NCBI GenBank assembly: GCA_037968855.1
Contig: JBBKWH010000033.1
Coordinates: 1 to 49,059, forward strand
DNA length: 49,059 nt
Direction: 5' to 3'
From: JBBKWH01 sp037968855
GTDB lineage: Bacteria > Pseudomonadota > Gammaproteobacteria > Pseudomonadales > Moraxellaceae
Shown here: piece after piece, positions 1 through 7,920 of the stretch
How positions within the stretch are numbered: the stretch's first letter is position 1
Layout: each line of letters opens with the position of its first letter
Notes under the pieces: generated by a model
Told to the model about the DNA's origin: nothing
The model's input: the letters and a program-made list of their open reading frames with translations, nothing else
Database searches by the model: none
Position numbers and translations under genes: made by a program

Positions 1-3000
1 GATCCCAAACTTGGTCAGTGCTTTGTTTTTCTGTACACCTGAATAGCTGGTATTGGCAAGAACCTCGACCACCCCAGCAGGCGTAGAGACATTTGCAGCA
101 CGCATCTGTGCGGCCAAACCCACACTCATACGCGCACTTTTAATGTCACTGCGCATCCGATCATCAAGCTGGAGCTTGGTTGTGCCTTGTGGAGCCATCA
201 GCATGGCAGTTTGTAATGCCTGAAACGCCTGCTTAATCACCCCATCTGGCAGCTCATCAGGTCGCTCAGTGGCAAAGTAGCCTGACTCGCCGTCGTTCTT
301 TTGCCGCATCAGGTCACGAATGATGTTGTCTAGCGCATGGAAATACTCATGACCGAGTGAACCACCACCCTTCATCTTGGTGATATTGATCACCCGCTGT
401 ACTGGCTCATAGTGTGCTAATGCCCCGCCCTTACCCCGCGCACCAAACGATAGTCCCAGCCGACCACCAAAGCCTAGTAGTTCAGGGGAAATACCGGTCA
501 CGTCAGCCATATCGACAAACGCTTCAGCAGCACGCTGGACGTGAAACTCAATACTCTCTTTATCTTTGAGCACCCAGTTGCCCGATTGCACGGCTTTTAG
601 GCCAAACTTGTCTTTGAATTGCTCAGTCGAGACAATCTGTACTGAGTCACCGCCCACCCGCTCAATATCAATGGCGGCTTCAAGCTGAAAGCGAGTTTTC
701 TTGGGTTTGGCTTCACCGGTGCCACGGTCACTGGCCTCCATCCAATCCCAGTCTAGATCGCCGATTTTGCGGGCATCACGGATGGCGGTATTGCCGGTCT
801 TAAAGATCCAACTGCGGAACTTCTTACCCAAGGCATGCGCCACTTTGGAATCGTAGTTAAGGTCGCGTGTGCCATCTGGCAAGGTGACCATGTTGCGATG
901 GGTGTGCAGCAGCTTGCTGTAAGTCACCAGTGCATCAATCACATAATCTAAAGTCTTACAGCCTTCAAAGGTCGACCGTAGGTTTTGGATCGCGGTCACA
1001 TACAGCTTACGACCCTCTGGGGTTGGATCATCTGGCTCGATCGCAACCGCTGCATACATCCTTTTGATCAGGTAGGCGGCATTCCCTTCCATACCGCCCT
1101 CACGCAGTGCCTCCCAATCTGGCTTACCAAACACGTTGGATTTTTTAATGGTATCGGCAGCAATCCTTGCATCAGACTCCAACGCATCCCAATCAATATC
1201 GGTGCTTTGGACCAGTTGCCCATCTCGTTTGGCTTGCATGATGGCAGACTGGGCAAGTTCTTTACGCGACCCTGCGATATAGCCCACATCTTTATAGCGA
1301 TAGTTGGCATCACGGTAATGGTCAGATAACGCCGGTGTGCTTGCCTGATCAAGCGTATCCCAGACTTCCAAACATGCACGAATTGCGTCTACAGGATGGG
1401 TGGATGTGTTTAAGCCATCCAACTGAGCTTTTAGCCCACTGGCAACCAATGGGGTCAGCGAGTCAAACAGGCCGATGGTGTTACCGTCATCATCACCGTA
1501 TCGCTGTTGCAACTCACGGTTGGCAGCGGCAACCACATCGACCATTGAGGGCGGTTGTGGCTCACCAAACAAACCACCGTTTTGCTGATCCAAGGCATCA
1601 TTTTTCACAAAGGTAGCCATGGCCTTAAACGCTACCGCCATACGCTTAGCGCTGCGCCCGTTCTTGGCTAGAAATACGGCTAATGCTGCAACACCTTCAT
1701 CAATATCTTCAAACAAACCTTGTTGCTTCACATATTCGGTAATGTCCTGATTGTTGGCTTTGGCAGCCAACAGTGTATTGGTGGCCTTGACCACAGCATC
1801 CACTACCCGCTGATCTAAGGACTGCTCAATCCCATCGATTATCTGTTCTGATACTGATTCCGTGGCAACTCGCCCAAAACCTTGTGCTTCGATAAAACGT
1901 GGAGCAGCAGCACCAAGGGCATTTAAGACGTTTTGGATTTCTGGCTTTGTTTGGTCGGCCATCATTTCCAACAGTCGATCATCGTTATAGGCTTTGCTAA
2001 ATACCGCAGCTTTGATCCGATCAACCAATCCTTTACTGGGTTTGCCGTCTTTGGTGACGTACTGGGCGGCTTCGGTCTCACCCAGTGATTTGAGGAAGCC
2101 TTGGATAAAGCGTTGGTTGGCGACTGTGAGAAGGTCACCATCGTCACCGGGTGCAAATAGACCAAGCAGTTGCTCATCTAGTCGCTTGGCATCACTACGC
2201 GCTTGCTCAGTGGCGGTTAAGGTCAGCTTGTCATCTTGGTTGGCTTCCACCACAAACACTTGCCGGTCTATCTCTGAGGTACGCACGCGTACCAAGACCG
2301 GCGATTTCATATCTTTGATCTGGTCAACATCAAGGCCAAAGTATTCAGCATCGTCGGTCAGCCATTGGCGATATTCGTCGGCGGTACCACGCTCGTAGGC
2401 CAGTTTGATCGCCATCGTGCGACCATTGCCCGACTCCACCACGGCATCAGGCCCCACAATCGGCGCACCACTATCTGCTCGACTGGTACGGCCTAGGCTG
2501 TCTGGGTCTAAATTGGCAGCGACTTTTTGCACCCATGCTTGGCTGGTCTCACGCGCTCGATCGCGTGGCTGAAGCTCTTGGGGAAAGCGTGGATTCTCTT
2601 TGCCATTGGCATCGTGTGAGGCAATCAGTTGATCGGCCTCTACCACAGCAAACTGAGTACTCAGTTTGGTCCCTTTGGCGGTCTTAACAGGGTTGGTGCG
2701 GCCTGTGGGTGTGATTGTATTTTGACCAGACTGTGTTAAAATATCACTATCTTGTGGATCGTTGCGATTGGACGTTTCGGACGTTTGCACCACGCCAACC
2801 TCGGTTGCCGCAGGCGGCACAACTCGAACTTTCCACAAGGTCTTGACTGCTAGCTTCTTACGCCCTTTGCGCACCTCCTGTAGACATAACAACTCATCGC
2901 CAATTTTCTTTTTGAGAATAACTGTCTTCGTACCATCCTTGGTTTTACCACCGTCTTCCACACTGTCAGGCTCGTTCAGCACCAGTGATATGTTTTCAAT

Positions 3001-3369
3001 ATCCTCTGTTCGAATTGCAATCTGATTACGCGTGGTTTCTACTGCTTGATCGCCGTGCCGTTTAATGATGTGGCGTATAGCAGACTCATCAATCCCGTGA
3101 ACCCAGCCAGAAACATCCTCTCCAATCACTGCGGCCACTTGATCAGCAACTGATTGGCTGACTGGTGCAATATCAGCAAATAGCTTGTTGCCATCTTGAT
3201 CACTGCGACTCAATGCAAGATAGACAAGTGATTTTGTATCGACCTTTCCGGTTCGCTTGCTATCAACAGCGTCCCAAACATTGATACAGGCTTTTAATGC
3301 TCCAACTGGATCTTGCTGTGGGTTCGCACCGTCAAGACCTGTGGTTGGCTTTTTAGGCTGCTCAGACAT
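1..3369 (-). CDS. Polyvalent protein with BECR-nuclease-like, DdrB/ParB-like and LPD1 domains (partial)
   Basis: The frame is open from ATG 3369 to the window edge (1,123 residues) and the C-terminus is missing. Domains recognised by eye: about residues 85-170, a BECR-fold (phage Barnase-EndoU-Colicin-RelE-like) nuclease segment with HIIKRHG and a late TLWKV strand; about 230-480, a DdrB-type ParB-like domain with GAPIVGPD and ESGNGRT; about 940-1020, LPD1 with LGLSFGARG, AHYEP and the zincin-like HEYFH near residue 1007. Polyvalent proteins are known to be injected with phage DNA to blunt host restriction and other defences; P1 DdrB is the reference. The start overlaps the upstream stop (TAATG), so translation is probably coupled. 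Family names are from memory, not a search. Confidence 0.8.
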   Translation of the reverse strand, partial: MSEQPKKPTTGLDGANPQQDPVGALKACINVWDAVDSKRTGKVDTKSLVYLALSRSDQDGNKLFADIAPVSQSVADQVAAVIGEDVSGWVHGIDESAIRHIIKRHGDQAVETTRNQIAIRTEDIENISLVLNEPDSVEDGGKTKDGTKTVILKKKIGDELLCLQEVRKGRKKLAVKTLWKVRVVPPAATEVGVVQTSETSNRNDPQDSDILTQSGQNTITPTGRTNPVKTAKGTKLSTQFAVVEADQLIASHDANGKENPRFPQELQPRDRARETSQAWVQKVAANLDPDSLGRTSRADSGAPIVGPDAVVESGNGRTMAIKLAYERGTADEYRQWLTDDAEYFGLDVDQIKDMKSPVLVRVRTSEIDRQVFVVEANQDDKLTLTATEQARSDAKRLDEQLLGLFAPGDDGDLLTVANQRFIQGFLKSLGETEAAQYVTKDGKPSKGLVDRIKAAVFSKAYNDDRLLEMMADQTKPEIQNVLNALGAAAPRFIEAQGFGRVATESVSEQIIDGIEQSLDQRVVDAVVKATNTLLAAKANNQDITEYVKQQGLFEDIDEGVAALAVFLAKNGRSAKRMAVAFKAMATFVKNDALDQQNGGLFGEPQPPSMVDVVAAANRELQQRYGDDDGNTIGLFDSLTPLVASGLKAQLDGLNTSTHPVDAIRACLEVWDTLDQASTPALSDHYRDANYRYKDVGYIAGSRKELAQSAIMQAKRDGQLVQSTDIDWDALESDARIAADTIKKSNVFGKPDWEALREGGMEGNAAYLIKRMYAAVAIEPDDPTPEGRKLYVTAIQNLRSTFEGCKTLDYVIDALVTYSKLLHTHRNMVTLPDGTRDLNYDSKVAHALGKKFRSWIFKTGNTAIRDARKIGDLDWDWMEASDRGTGEAKPKKTRFQLEAAIDIERVGGDSVQIVSTEQFKDKFGLKAVQSGNWVLKDKESIEFHVQRAAEAFVDMADVTGISPELLGFGGRLGLSFGARGKGGALAHYEPVQRVINITKMKGGGSLGHEYFHALDNIIRDLMRQKNDGESGYFATERPDELPDGVIKQAFQALQTAMLMAPQGTTKLQLDDRMRSDIKSARMSVGLAAQMRAANVSTPAGVVEVLANTSYSGVQKNKALTKFGI

Positions 3370-3716
3370 TACGCTGCCTCCATCGCGTGCTGCACCATGT
3401 TTTGCATAAATTCAACTGCAATCACGGTCGCTTGAGTCAATTGGTTGTTTTTAGCAGGATCTGCTTCTTGTTCAGCAGCCATCCCCAGCTCAACCAAAAG
3501 CTCTCGGGTGATCGGCGCACCATCAATCACCGATTGATACAGGGGATTAGAAACTGATTGCTCGGTGCCATTCTGTCCCCCAAGCAATAGTCGAAGCTCT
3601 CGAAAGCGACGCAGCGCCTTGGCTTTTTCTACGCCCTTGACGGACCCATTCGTCAACGCCAAGCGCAGCGTCCGAAACTCTTGTAATGCACGGGCTTTCT
3701 CAACACCTTTCAACAT
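3369..3716 (-). CDS. Small repeat protein between DarA-like and polyvalent genes
   Basis: A 115-aa protein starting at ATG 3716 with a good AAGGAG site 8 nt upstream. The first half holds two copies of a 22-24 residue basic, Leu-rich repeat, KGVEKAxALxxFRxLRLxL (about residues 3-22 and 27-46), probably helical. The rest is acidic and unrecognised. It is sandwiched between the DarA-like gene and the polyvalent gene and shares one base with the latter, so it is probably part of the same injected or internal head-protein set. Function unknown. Confidence 0.7.
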   Translation of the reverse strand: MLKGVEKARALQEFRTLRLALTNGSVKGVEKAKALRRFRELRLLLGGQNGTEQSVSNPLYQSVIDGAPITRELLVELGMAAEQEADPAKNNQLTQATVIAVEFMQNMVQHAMEAA

Positions 3717-3727
3717 GGCCGCTCTCC

Positions 3728-5473
3728 TTACGCTACGCTTTGGGCAGCGGCTTGTTCCGCTTGATTGATGACGTCGAGGGCTTGCTCAAACAAATCCATC
3801 ATCGATTGGTCATCTGAGTATTTCTCACCCAGTTCAATCATGTGATCCATATCAAGCGTGATCGGATCAAGCGTGCCGCTAATGATCGACTGGAAAAACT
3901 CAGCGTCTGGGTTTGGTTTTGGCGTTTCTGGTTCTTCTGTGCTGGATGCGGGTGGCAAGCCTTTTGGATATTTACTCAGGTCAAACTCACCGACGGGATA
4001 ATCCTCGGTGTTCATGACTTTTGAGGAGTACTCCTCGCCGTCTTTAACAAAGTAAATATTTTCGCTGCCTTGGTGGGTGATCTGGACAACGCCCATTTCA
4101 TGTAAGACATCTACGTCAATCTGTATGGCAACTTTCGGAATTTTAGAACCATCGGGATTCAACCCTCGATCAGCAAGCCATTTCACAGCACCCGCCTTGG
4201 TTTTGAAGGTCTTGCTTTGGGTAAAGGTCATCGCGGTATAGGTACCGTCTGCGTTGGCAGCCATGCCCTGACTTAACGATTCGTTATTGCCAAGATCGGT
4301 TTGTTTCATTGATTCATCAAGTGAGTGTTCCAACGCCTCAACCTCTGCCAATAAGCCGGTCAGTTTTTGTTTTTTCTCACCCACGCGGCCTTGAGCTGCT
4401 TCAAGTGCTGCAACATCTTCAGCCTTTTTGGAATTGGCACGTTGAAAGCGTGCGCTGTTCTTTTCCACCACCAACAAGATCCGTTTGGCCAGATCAGGCA
4501 GTTGTACGTTTTCGCCTTCAGGTGGCGATAAGGCAGCGGTCACATCACGCTTATTGAGCATGATCTTCCACGAGGTGAGAATGTCGCCACTGGCGAGCTT
4601 GCCGGGTGTACTGTCAGGGTTATGAAAGACAATCGTCACTGATTGGCCATCGTCAAACTCAAACAATACGGCCACGTTGGTGACACCGTTACGCTTGAAT
4701 GGTTTGGTCAAGGTGACGTTGACTGGTTTGACCTTGCCTACACTGGCCTTGTTCATGGCTGTGTTTAGGCGGTTCATCAGCAGATTGATGCCTGATCCAT
4801 CACCAGTGCCATATTCGACAATTAAGGCATCGTATTCGGCTTCTGTCGCGCCCAACTCAGTGAGCAGTACTGACATATCGGCTGGCACCATGGCATCCAA
4901 CATCTGACCATCCCGATCAAGAATTTGCATTTGGTGGATTAAATCGCTTGATCGTTCGGGTTGTTTGAGTAATGCGCCCTGCCACACCACATCACTCAAG
5001 GTGACACGATTTTCAAACTTGCTGATGATCTGTGAGTGAATTTCCAAGCTGTCTGCACTGGCAGGATGATTGAGCAAGAGTTGAATGGCTTGAGCTGTGG
5101 CTGTGCAGGCTTGATTTGCACCATTGGCCCCAGTTTCGAGTGAGAATTGACGCAGTGCCCACGTTTCAGCTTGGGCGCTGTCCAATGCGCCAAGTACTAC
5201 CACTGAGCCCACATAGCGACTGTTGAAGCTATTGCAGCAGCTTTCTGAAAAGCGATCCGTATTGCCTTGTTTGACGTAAAGATTGACGATTTGCCACGCG
5301 TCGTCCAACTGTGCGCCGGTGGACACGATGGCAGGCAAGGTGCGGTACTGGCCGACAATCTGCCCAATCGATTGTTGAGCGTATAATTCTTGGGTGGTGT
5401 TGCCGTCGCCCACATCCACCATGCGGCTGGTGTGCGCTGCGTGTAGCTCGGCGTAGATTGCAGTGTTGCGCAT
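3728..5473 (-). CDS. DarA-like antirestriction / internal head protein
   Basis: 581 aa, first gene of late operon 1. Residues about 229-350 match the P1 DarA N-terminal domain pattern as I know it (VLFEFDDGQ, IVFHNPD, SWKIMLNKRDVTAAL, LAKRILLVVEKN). A coiled coil follows at about 345-395. The first 225 residues and the acidic C-terminus are not recognised. In P1, DarA is packaged in the head, processed, and needed to protect injected DNA from type I restriction. Here the gene heads an operon with a repeat protein and a DdrB-like polyvalent protein, supporting the same role. The Shine-Dalgarno (UUUAGGG) lies in the 3' arm of a leader hairpin. Confidence 0.75.
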   Translation of the reverse strand: MRNTAIYAELHAAHTSRMVDVGDGNTTQELYAQQSIGQIVGQYRTLPAIVSTGAQLDDAWQIVNLYVKQGNTDRFSESCCNSFNSRYVGSVVVLGALDSAQAETWALRQFSLETGANGANQACTATAQAIQLLLNHPASADSLEIHSQIISKFENRVTLSDVVWQGALLKQPERSSDLIHQMQILDRDGQMLDAMVPADMSVLLTELGATEAEYDALIVEYGTGDGSGINLLMNRLNTAMNKASVGKVKPVNVTLTKPFKRNGVTNVAVLFEFDDGQSVTIVFHNPDSTPGKLASGDILTSWKIMLNKRDVTAALSPPEGENVQLPDLAKRILLVVEKNSARFQRANSKKAEDVAALEAAQGRVGEKKQKLTGLLAEVEALEHSLDESMKQTDLGNNESLSQGMAANADGTYTAMTFTQSKTFKTKAGAVKWLADRGLNPDGSKIPKVAIQIDVDVLHEMGVVQITHQGSENIYFVKDGEEYSSKVMNTEDYPVGEFDLSKYPKGLPPASSTEEPETPKPNPDAEFFQSIISGTLDPITLDMDHMIELGEKYSDDQSMMDLFEQALDVINQAEQAAAQSVA

Positions 5474-5480
5474 GGAGAAG

Positions 5481-5509
5481 CCCTAAAGTCTAGTGATTAG
5501 GCTTTAGGG
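5481..5509 (-). promoter_or_regulatory. Leader hairpin sequestering the Shine-Dalgarno of the darA-like gene
   Basis: Arms CCCTAAAG (5481-5488) and CTTTAGGG (5502-5509) are perfectly complementary, with CTA/TAG pairing inside. In the leftward mRNA the 3' arm contains the only Shine-Dalgarno-like sequence before ATG 5473. The hairpin begins 29 nt downstream of the late motif, near the expected transcript 5' end. Confidence 0.65.
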
Positions 5510-5537
5510 TATGGGTGGGGTTGATGTGGTTTTGCTT

Positions 5538-5546
5538 GGTTTGCGC
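5538..5546 (-). promoter_or_regulatory. Late-operon promoter element, operon 1
   Basis: GCGCAAACC read on the minus strand, 65 nt upstream of ATG 5473, with CATCAA 11 nt downstream as a possible -10. It is one of six copies, each in a gap before a late operon. Confidence 0.65.
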
Positions 5547-5552
5547 TGTTGG

Positions 5553-5978
5553 TCAGGACGCGACTAGACTATCTAAATGATGAGTGGCTTGATCGAGCAA
5601 GTAACCTAGTGCATGCACTGATGCCACTTGTAATCGATCATTCGGACAATCCATCTCGCTTAAAAAAGCACATTTTAAACACGTTAATCCAATAGTGACT
5701 TGCTCAATCAATGCAGCGATAGACGATACGCCATCAACCTGAGCCTTTTTAAGGCTCTGATAGCCATCGTCCAGTAGGTGAAGGATGCCACTAATCAAGC
5801 TGGCTTTTTCACTGTTGTTTAGGATCGTTGATGCAATACTGTTTTGAAGAACTACCGTTAATGCACTTGCGCCTTCAAAATGCAAAGAAGCATCATCAAA
5901 AAAATCAATGAGAGCATTCATGTTTAACGGCTCCAATCCTTGGAATTTTGTTGGGTCTACGATAGCGTTCATTTCCAT
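5553..5978 (-). CDS. Hypothetical protein downstream of the antirepressor
   Basis: 141 aa using ATG 5978, which overlaps the stop of the 65-aa gene upstream; ATG 5972 is an alternative. The sequence is helical and mildly hydrophobic, with no signal peptide or recognisable catalytic motif. It is the last gene of the leftward arc-ant operon and ends just before late element 1. Genes downstream of phage antirepressors are often small accessory regulators, but nothing in the sequence fixes a role. Confidence 0.6.
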   Translation of the reverse strand: MEMNAIVDPTKFQGLEPLNMNALIDFFDDASLHFEGASALTVVLQNSIASTILNNSEKASLISGILHLLDDGYQSLKKAQVDGVSSIAALIEQVTIGLTCLKCAFLSEMDCPNDRLQVASVHALGYLLDQATHHLDSLVAS

Positions 5979-6166
5979 GCTCCCCGTGTAACGGTGAAGT
6001 GTGTACAAGCCGGAAAGCTCTCCATCATTGTTTTGATGCTTTCCATTGCTTCACTTGTTTCATCACACAGGGCGACTGCTGGTGCATAGCTGACATACTC
6101 AATATTCCCGCTTTCGCTCGGAACTTCGATGTAGCCCATGATGCGGTAACGATAGATATTGCTCAT
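5969..6166 (-). CDS. Small hypothetical protein coupled to antirepressor
   Basis: 65 aa. The start overlaps the antirepressor stop as ATGA (6163-6166), so translation is probably coupled. It begins with Arg/Tyr-rich strands (NIYRYRIMGYIEV) and ends with basic residues, with no recognised domain. Its position suggests co-expression with the antirepressor during the lytic switch. Confidence 0.6.
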   Translation of the reverse strand: MSNIYRYRIMGYIEVPSESGNIEYVSYAPAVALCDETSEAMESIKTMMESFPACTHFTVTRGAWK

Positions 6167-6756
6167 GCTGCACCGCCAAAATTCAAGACAGGTTGCAGGC
6201 GCTTTTTCAAGCTGTCAGCATGATCACGCGCTTGGGGTTTGATTTGCTTGCCAACAATTGCCAGTGTTCGACCCGCTTGGCTTGCCAGATCGCTATATTT
6301 CTCAAACTCAAGCAACGCACGATTAAACTGCATCATTAGGTTGTTGTTGGCTCGATGCAGTTCACGTTCGCACTGAATAAAGTAGCGACGTGCTTTCTTG
6401 CCCTGTTCGTTGTTTTCAACCATCGACAACTCTTTTGCCATGTCGAGGGTCAGGACGTACTCGCGGCTGCGACGATTGCCACCGCGCCCTGTTTTTTTGA
6501 TTTCGGGGATTTCCGAAATCAAAGATTCGTCAGACTGTTGGGTTTCGGAAATTTCCGAAACGCAAACAAAGTCCTCGTTTTCGACAAAGTCGTATTTGTG
6601 AATGCGGTCTTTGATCCAAGTTGCAAAGCGGTCGCCATTCTTGAGCCACTTATGCAACTCACGGGCATTTACGACTGGTTGGGTGATGCCGCCAATCTCA
6701 CCTTCCAAAACTGGGACAAGGCTTTCATTGGTTGGCGTTTGTGCTACCATGTTCAT
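6163..6756 (-). CDS. AntA/AntB-family phage antirepressor
   Basis: 197 aa, ATG 6756 with AAAGGAAG 7 nt upstream. Residues about 28-120 carry the AntA/AntB signature: ARELHKWLKNGDRFATWIKDRI, FVENEDF, RGGNRRSREYVLTLDMAKELSM, GKKARRYFIQCERE. The C-terminal third is helical. Such proteins bind and inactivate the phage repressor and switch the prophage to lytic growth. The gene follows an Arc-like repressor gene and is driven by the same operator-controlled promoter, as in P22 immI. Two 20-bp near-palindromes occur within the coding sequence. Confidence 0.85.
   Translation of the reverse strand: MNMVAQTPTNESLVPVLEGEIGGITQPVVNARELHKWLKNGDRFATWIKDRIHKYDFVENEDFVCVSEISETQQSDESLISEIPEIKKTGRGGNRRSREYVLTLDMAKELSMVENNEQGKKARRYFIQCERELHRANNNLMMQFNRALLEFEKYSDLASQAGRTLAIVGKQIKPQARDHADSLKKRLQPVLNFGGAA
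6500..6561. repeat. Two 20-bp palindromes inside the antirepressor gene
   Basis: GTTTCGGAAATTTCCGAAAC at 6542-6561 is a perfect palindrome. The related sequence at 6500-6519 is palindromic apart from two mismatched pairs. They start 42 bp apart and encode the similar SEISE and SEIPE segments. They could be operators, mRNA hairpins or a local duplication. Confidence 0.6.
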
Positions 6757-6974
6757 AGGTTTACTTCCTTTGGTTGGTAGGTTGACCGATCCAAACCCTG
6801 ACGGTTGCAGCCGTTGGGGTTTTTCATTTCCTGATCTAATACTGCATTCGTAAATCCAAAATAAATACGTTTGTTTTCATTGCAAACAAACGTAGATTTT
6901 TCAGATGTTTTCTGATAGGGCATGGCCTGATAAAAGCCAACTGTTTTGATCAGGCTATGCGACTTTTGGAACAT
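6753..6974 (-). CDS. Possible short leader ORF between arc-like and ant genes
   Basis: A 73-aa frame from ATG 6974 whose stop overlaps the antirepressor start (ATGA). No domain and no clear ribosome site are seen, and it overlaps the arc-like 3' end. It resembles Icd-like or Ash-like leader frames found ahead of antirepressors in P1-type loci, but it may just be an open frame across a regulatory RNA region. Low confidence as a protein. Confidence 0.3.
   Translation of the reverse strand: MFQKSHSLIKTVGFYQAMPYQKTSEKSTFVCNENKRIYFGFTNAVLDQEMKNPNGCNRQGLDRSTYQPKEVNL
6757..6824 (+). ncRNA. Candidate Sar-like antisense RNA over the antirepressor start
   Basis: On the plus strand a hairpin (arms 6794-6804 and 6811-6821, 11 pairs with two G-U) is followed by a T run, like an intrinsic terminator. 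It pairs better on this strand than on the antirepressor strand. A plus-strand transcript ending here would be antisense to the antirepressor ribosome site (6767-6774), as P22 Sar RNA is to ant. The 5' end given is a guess; no strong promoter was found. Confidence 0.3.
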
Positions 6975-7131
6975 TTCCCTGCTCCTCCAAGAATTTGTAA
7001 TAACTGAGAATGAAGTTGATCTCAGCATTCACGGTGCGGTTGTTACGCTGTGCGCGGTCTTTAACCCAATTCAAACGATCTTCAGGAATCCGAAGCTTGA
7101 ACTGTGGATCGCGTTGCTTTGCAATTGCCAT
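6955..7131 (-). CDS. Arc-like ribbon-helix-helix repressor
   Basis: 58 aa from ATG 7131 with AGAGGTG 5 nt upstream; an upstream in-frame start lies across the operator. It shows the Arc-family pattern: N-terminal strand QFKLRIPEDRL, then helices WVKDRAQRNNRTVNAEINFILSYY. It should bind DNA as a dimer or tetramer through the strand. It is divergent from a second Arc-like gene, followed by the antirepressor, and its own promoter spacer holds operator B, so it probably represses the ant operon including itself, as P22 Arc does. Confidence 0.85.
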   Translation of the reverse strand: MAIAKQRDPQFKLRIPEDRLNWVKDRAQRNNRTVNAEINFILSYYKFLEEQGNVPKVA

Positions 7132-7146
7132 AGACACCTCTTTTTG

Positions 7147-7163
7147 TACACCACGGTGGTGTA
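7147..7163. promoter_or_regulatory. Operator A for ribbon-helix-helix repressors
   Basis: TACACCACGGTGGTGTA, a perfect palindrome about a central G, lies near the expected transcription start of the arc-ant operon. The core CCACGGTGG matches the P22 Mnt operator core as I remember it. Confidence 0.8.
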
Positions 7164-7168
7164 AAATG

Positions 7169-7197
7169 AGTATTAACCACCGTGGTTCCATTGTCAA
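7169..7197 (-). promoter_or_regulatory. arc-ant promoter with operator B in the spacer
   Basis: On the minus strand a -35 TTGACA (7192-7197) and a -10 AATACT (7169-7174) are 17 bp apart. Operator B (AACCAC-C-GTGGTT, 7175-7187) lies entirely in the spacer, so repressor binding should exclude RNA polymerase. Confidence 0.8.
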
Positions 7198-7219
7198 CAC
7201 CACCGTGGTTCTTTAGTAT
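7191..7219 (+). promoter_or_regulatory. mnt-like gene promoter with operator C in the spacer
   Basis: A -35 TTGTCA (7191-7196) and a -10 TAGTAT (7214-7219) are 17 bp apart. Operator C (ACCAC-C-GTGGT, 7199-7209) lies in the spacer. The -35 overlaps that of the divergent arc-ant promoter, so the two promoters compete directly. Confidence 0.75.
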
Positions 7220-7242
7220 GATTTTTTTTAGAGTGACGCCTT

Positions 7243-7506
7243 ATGTCCAGAGATGACCCGCAACTGAAGCTTCGACTACCTCAGCAGCTAAAGGACAAAG
7301 TTGATCAAGCTGCCAAGGATAGCGGTCGGTCAATTAATGCAGAATTAGTGCAACGTATTGAACAAAGTTTTTTATCCACGTCAGACAATGAAAGAGACGC
7401 ATTAATTGAACAGCAGCAGCAAGTTATCAAGAATACACTCGCTCAGCTTGACGATATGATTGCTCGTCATCTGTCGTTTTTTGAGGACAATAAAAAAGCC
7501 CCGTAA
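7243..7506 (+). CDS. Mnt-like ribbon-helix-helix repressor
   Basis: 87 aa. Residues 5-45 have the Arc/Mnt pattern (PQLKLRLPQQLKDKVDQAAKDSGRSINAELVQRIEQS), and a C-terminal helical segment of about 40 residues (Gln-rich, heptad-like) resembles the Mnt tetramerisation coiled coil. It diverges from the arc-like gene across three operators and ends at an intrinsic terminator. By analogy with P22 immI it would hold the antirepressor operon off in the lysogen; that role is inferred from arrangement and family. Confidence 0.85.
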   Translation: MSRDDPQLKLRLPQQLKDKVDQAAKDSGRSINAELVQRIEQSFLSTSDNERDALIEQQQQVIKNTLAQLDDMIARHLSFFEDNKKAP

Positions 7507-7516
7507 TGGGGCTTTT
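7494..7516 (+). terminator. Intrinsic terminator of mnt-like gene
   Basis: Stem GCCCC/GGGGC (7498-7502, 7508-7512) with loop GTAAT, flanked by A and T runs. It overlaps the last codons of the mnt-like gene. Confidence 0.85.
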
Positions 7517-7593
7517 ATCAATTAAAATAAAAACAAGCGGTAGTGTTCAGATGTATCAGGAATGACACTCACTGACTTAGACGACATCACATC

Positions 7594-7920
7594 ATGGCAA
7601 CATTCAACTTTGAGGAAGTACTCAAGCAACTTCAATCGGGCAAGCTACTGACGGGCTTAGACGGCATACTCACCCCACTGATCAAACAACTGACCGAAGC
7701 GGCACTACAGGCCCAACTTGACCAGCATCTGGTGCAACAATACCAAGTTCATCTAATGCCAGTATTACCCCCAGTTAAAGAGCGCCTAGATAGCAGTACA
7801 GACAGACAAATGATGACAACAGCACAGCCTAGCGATAGCATCAGTCAAAATGTGGGTGATCGGTCGATTGCTCATACGATAACAGGTGGTCTACGGATGA
7901 GAAGAACATGGGAAAGTTAA
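7594..7920 (+). pseudogene. Chimeric remnant: IS256-type transposase N-terminus joined to phage murein-hydrolase tail
   Basis: A 108-aa open frame of two foreign pieces. Residues 1-47 (VLKQLQSGKLLTGLDGILTPLIKQLTEAALQAQLDQHL, in parts) look like the start of an IS256/Mutator-family transposase, which is normally about 400 aa and carries its DDE residues later; none are present. Residues about 80-101 (SQNVGDRSIAHTITGGL) match the C-terminus of the murein hydrolase at 35257-37422 (TQNVGDRQLAHLITGGL), and the DNA is recognisably similar too. The frame therefore records an insertion or deletion that fused a transposase start to the end of a diverged hydrolase copy. It is unlikely to be functional. 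Confidence 0.65.
7888..7918 (+). repeat. Direct repeat copy 1, start of secreted-protein gene
   Basis: GGTCTACGGATGAG...AACATGGGAAAGTT recurs at 8329-8356 with a 3-bp deletion and one substitution. It spans the hydrolase-like tail and the first codons (MGKL) of the secreted protein. Confidence 0.75.

Noticed and set aside
985..1616. Plus-strand frames of 93-114 aa across the first 3 kb
   Set aside because: They are antisense shadows of the long polyvalent gene, with no ribosome sites and unnatural composition.
7594..7920. Functional transposase
   Set aside because: Only the first 47 residues resemble IS256-type transposase and no catalytic DDE residues or terminal repeats are seen.
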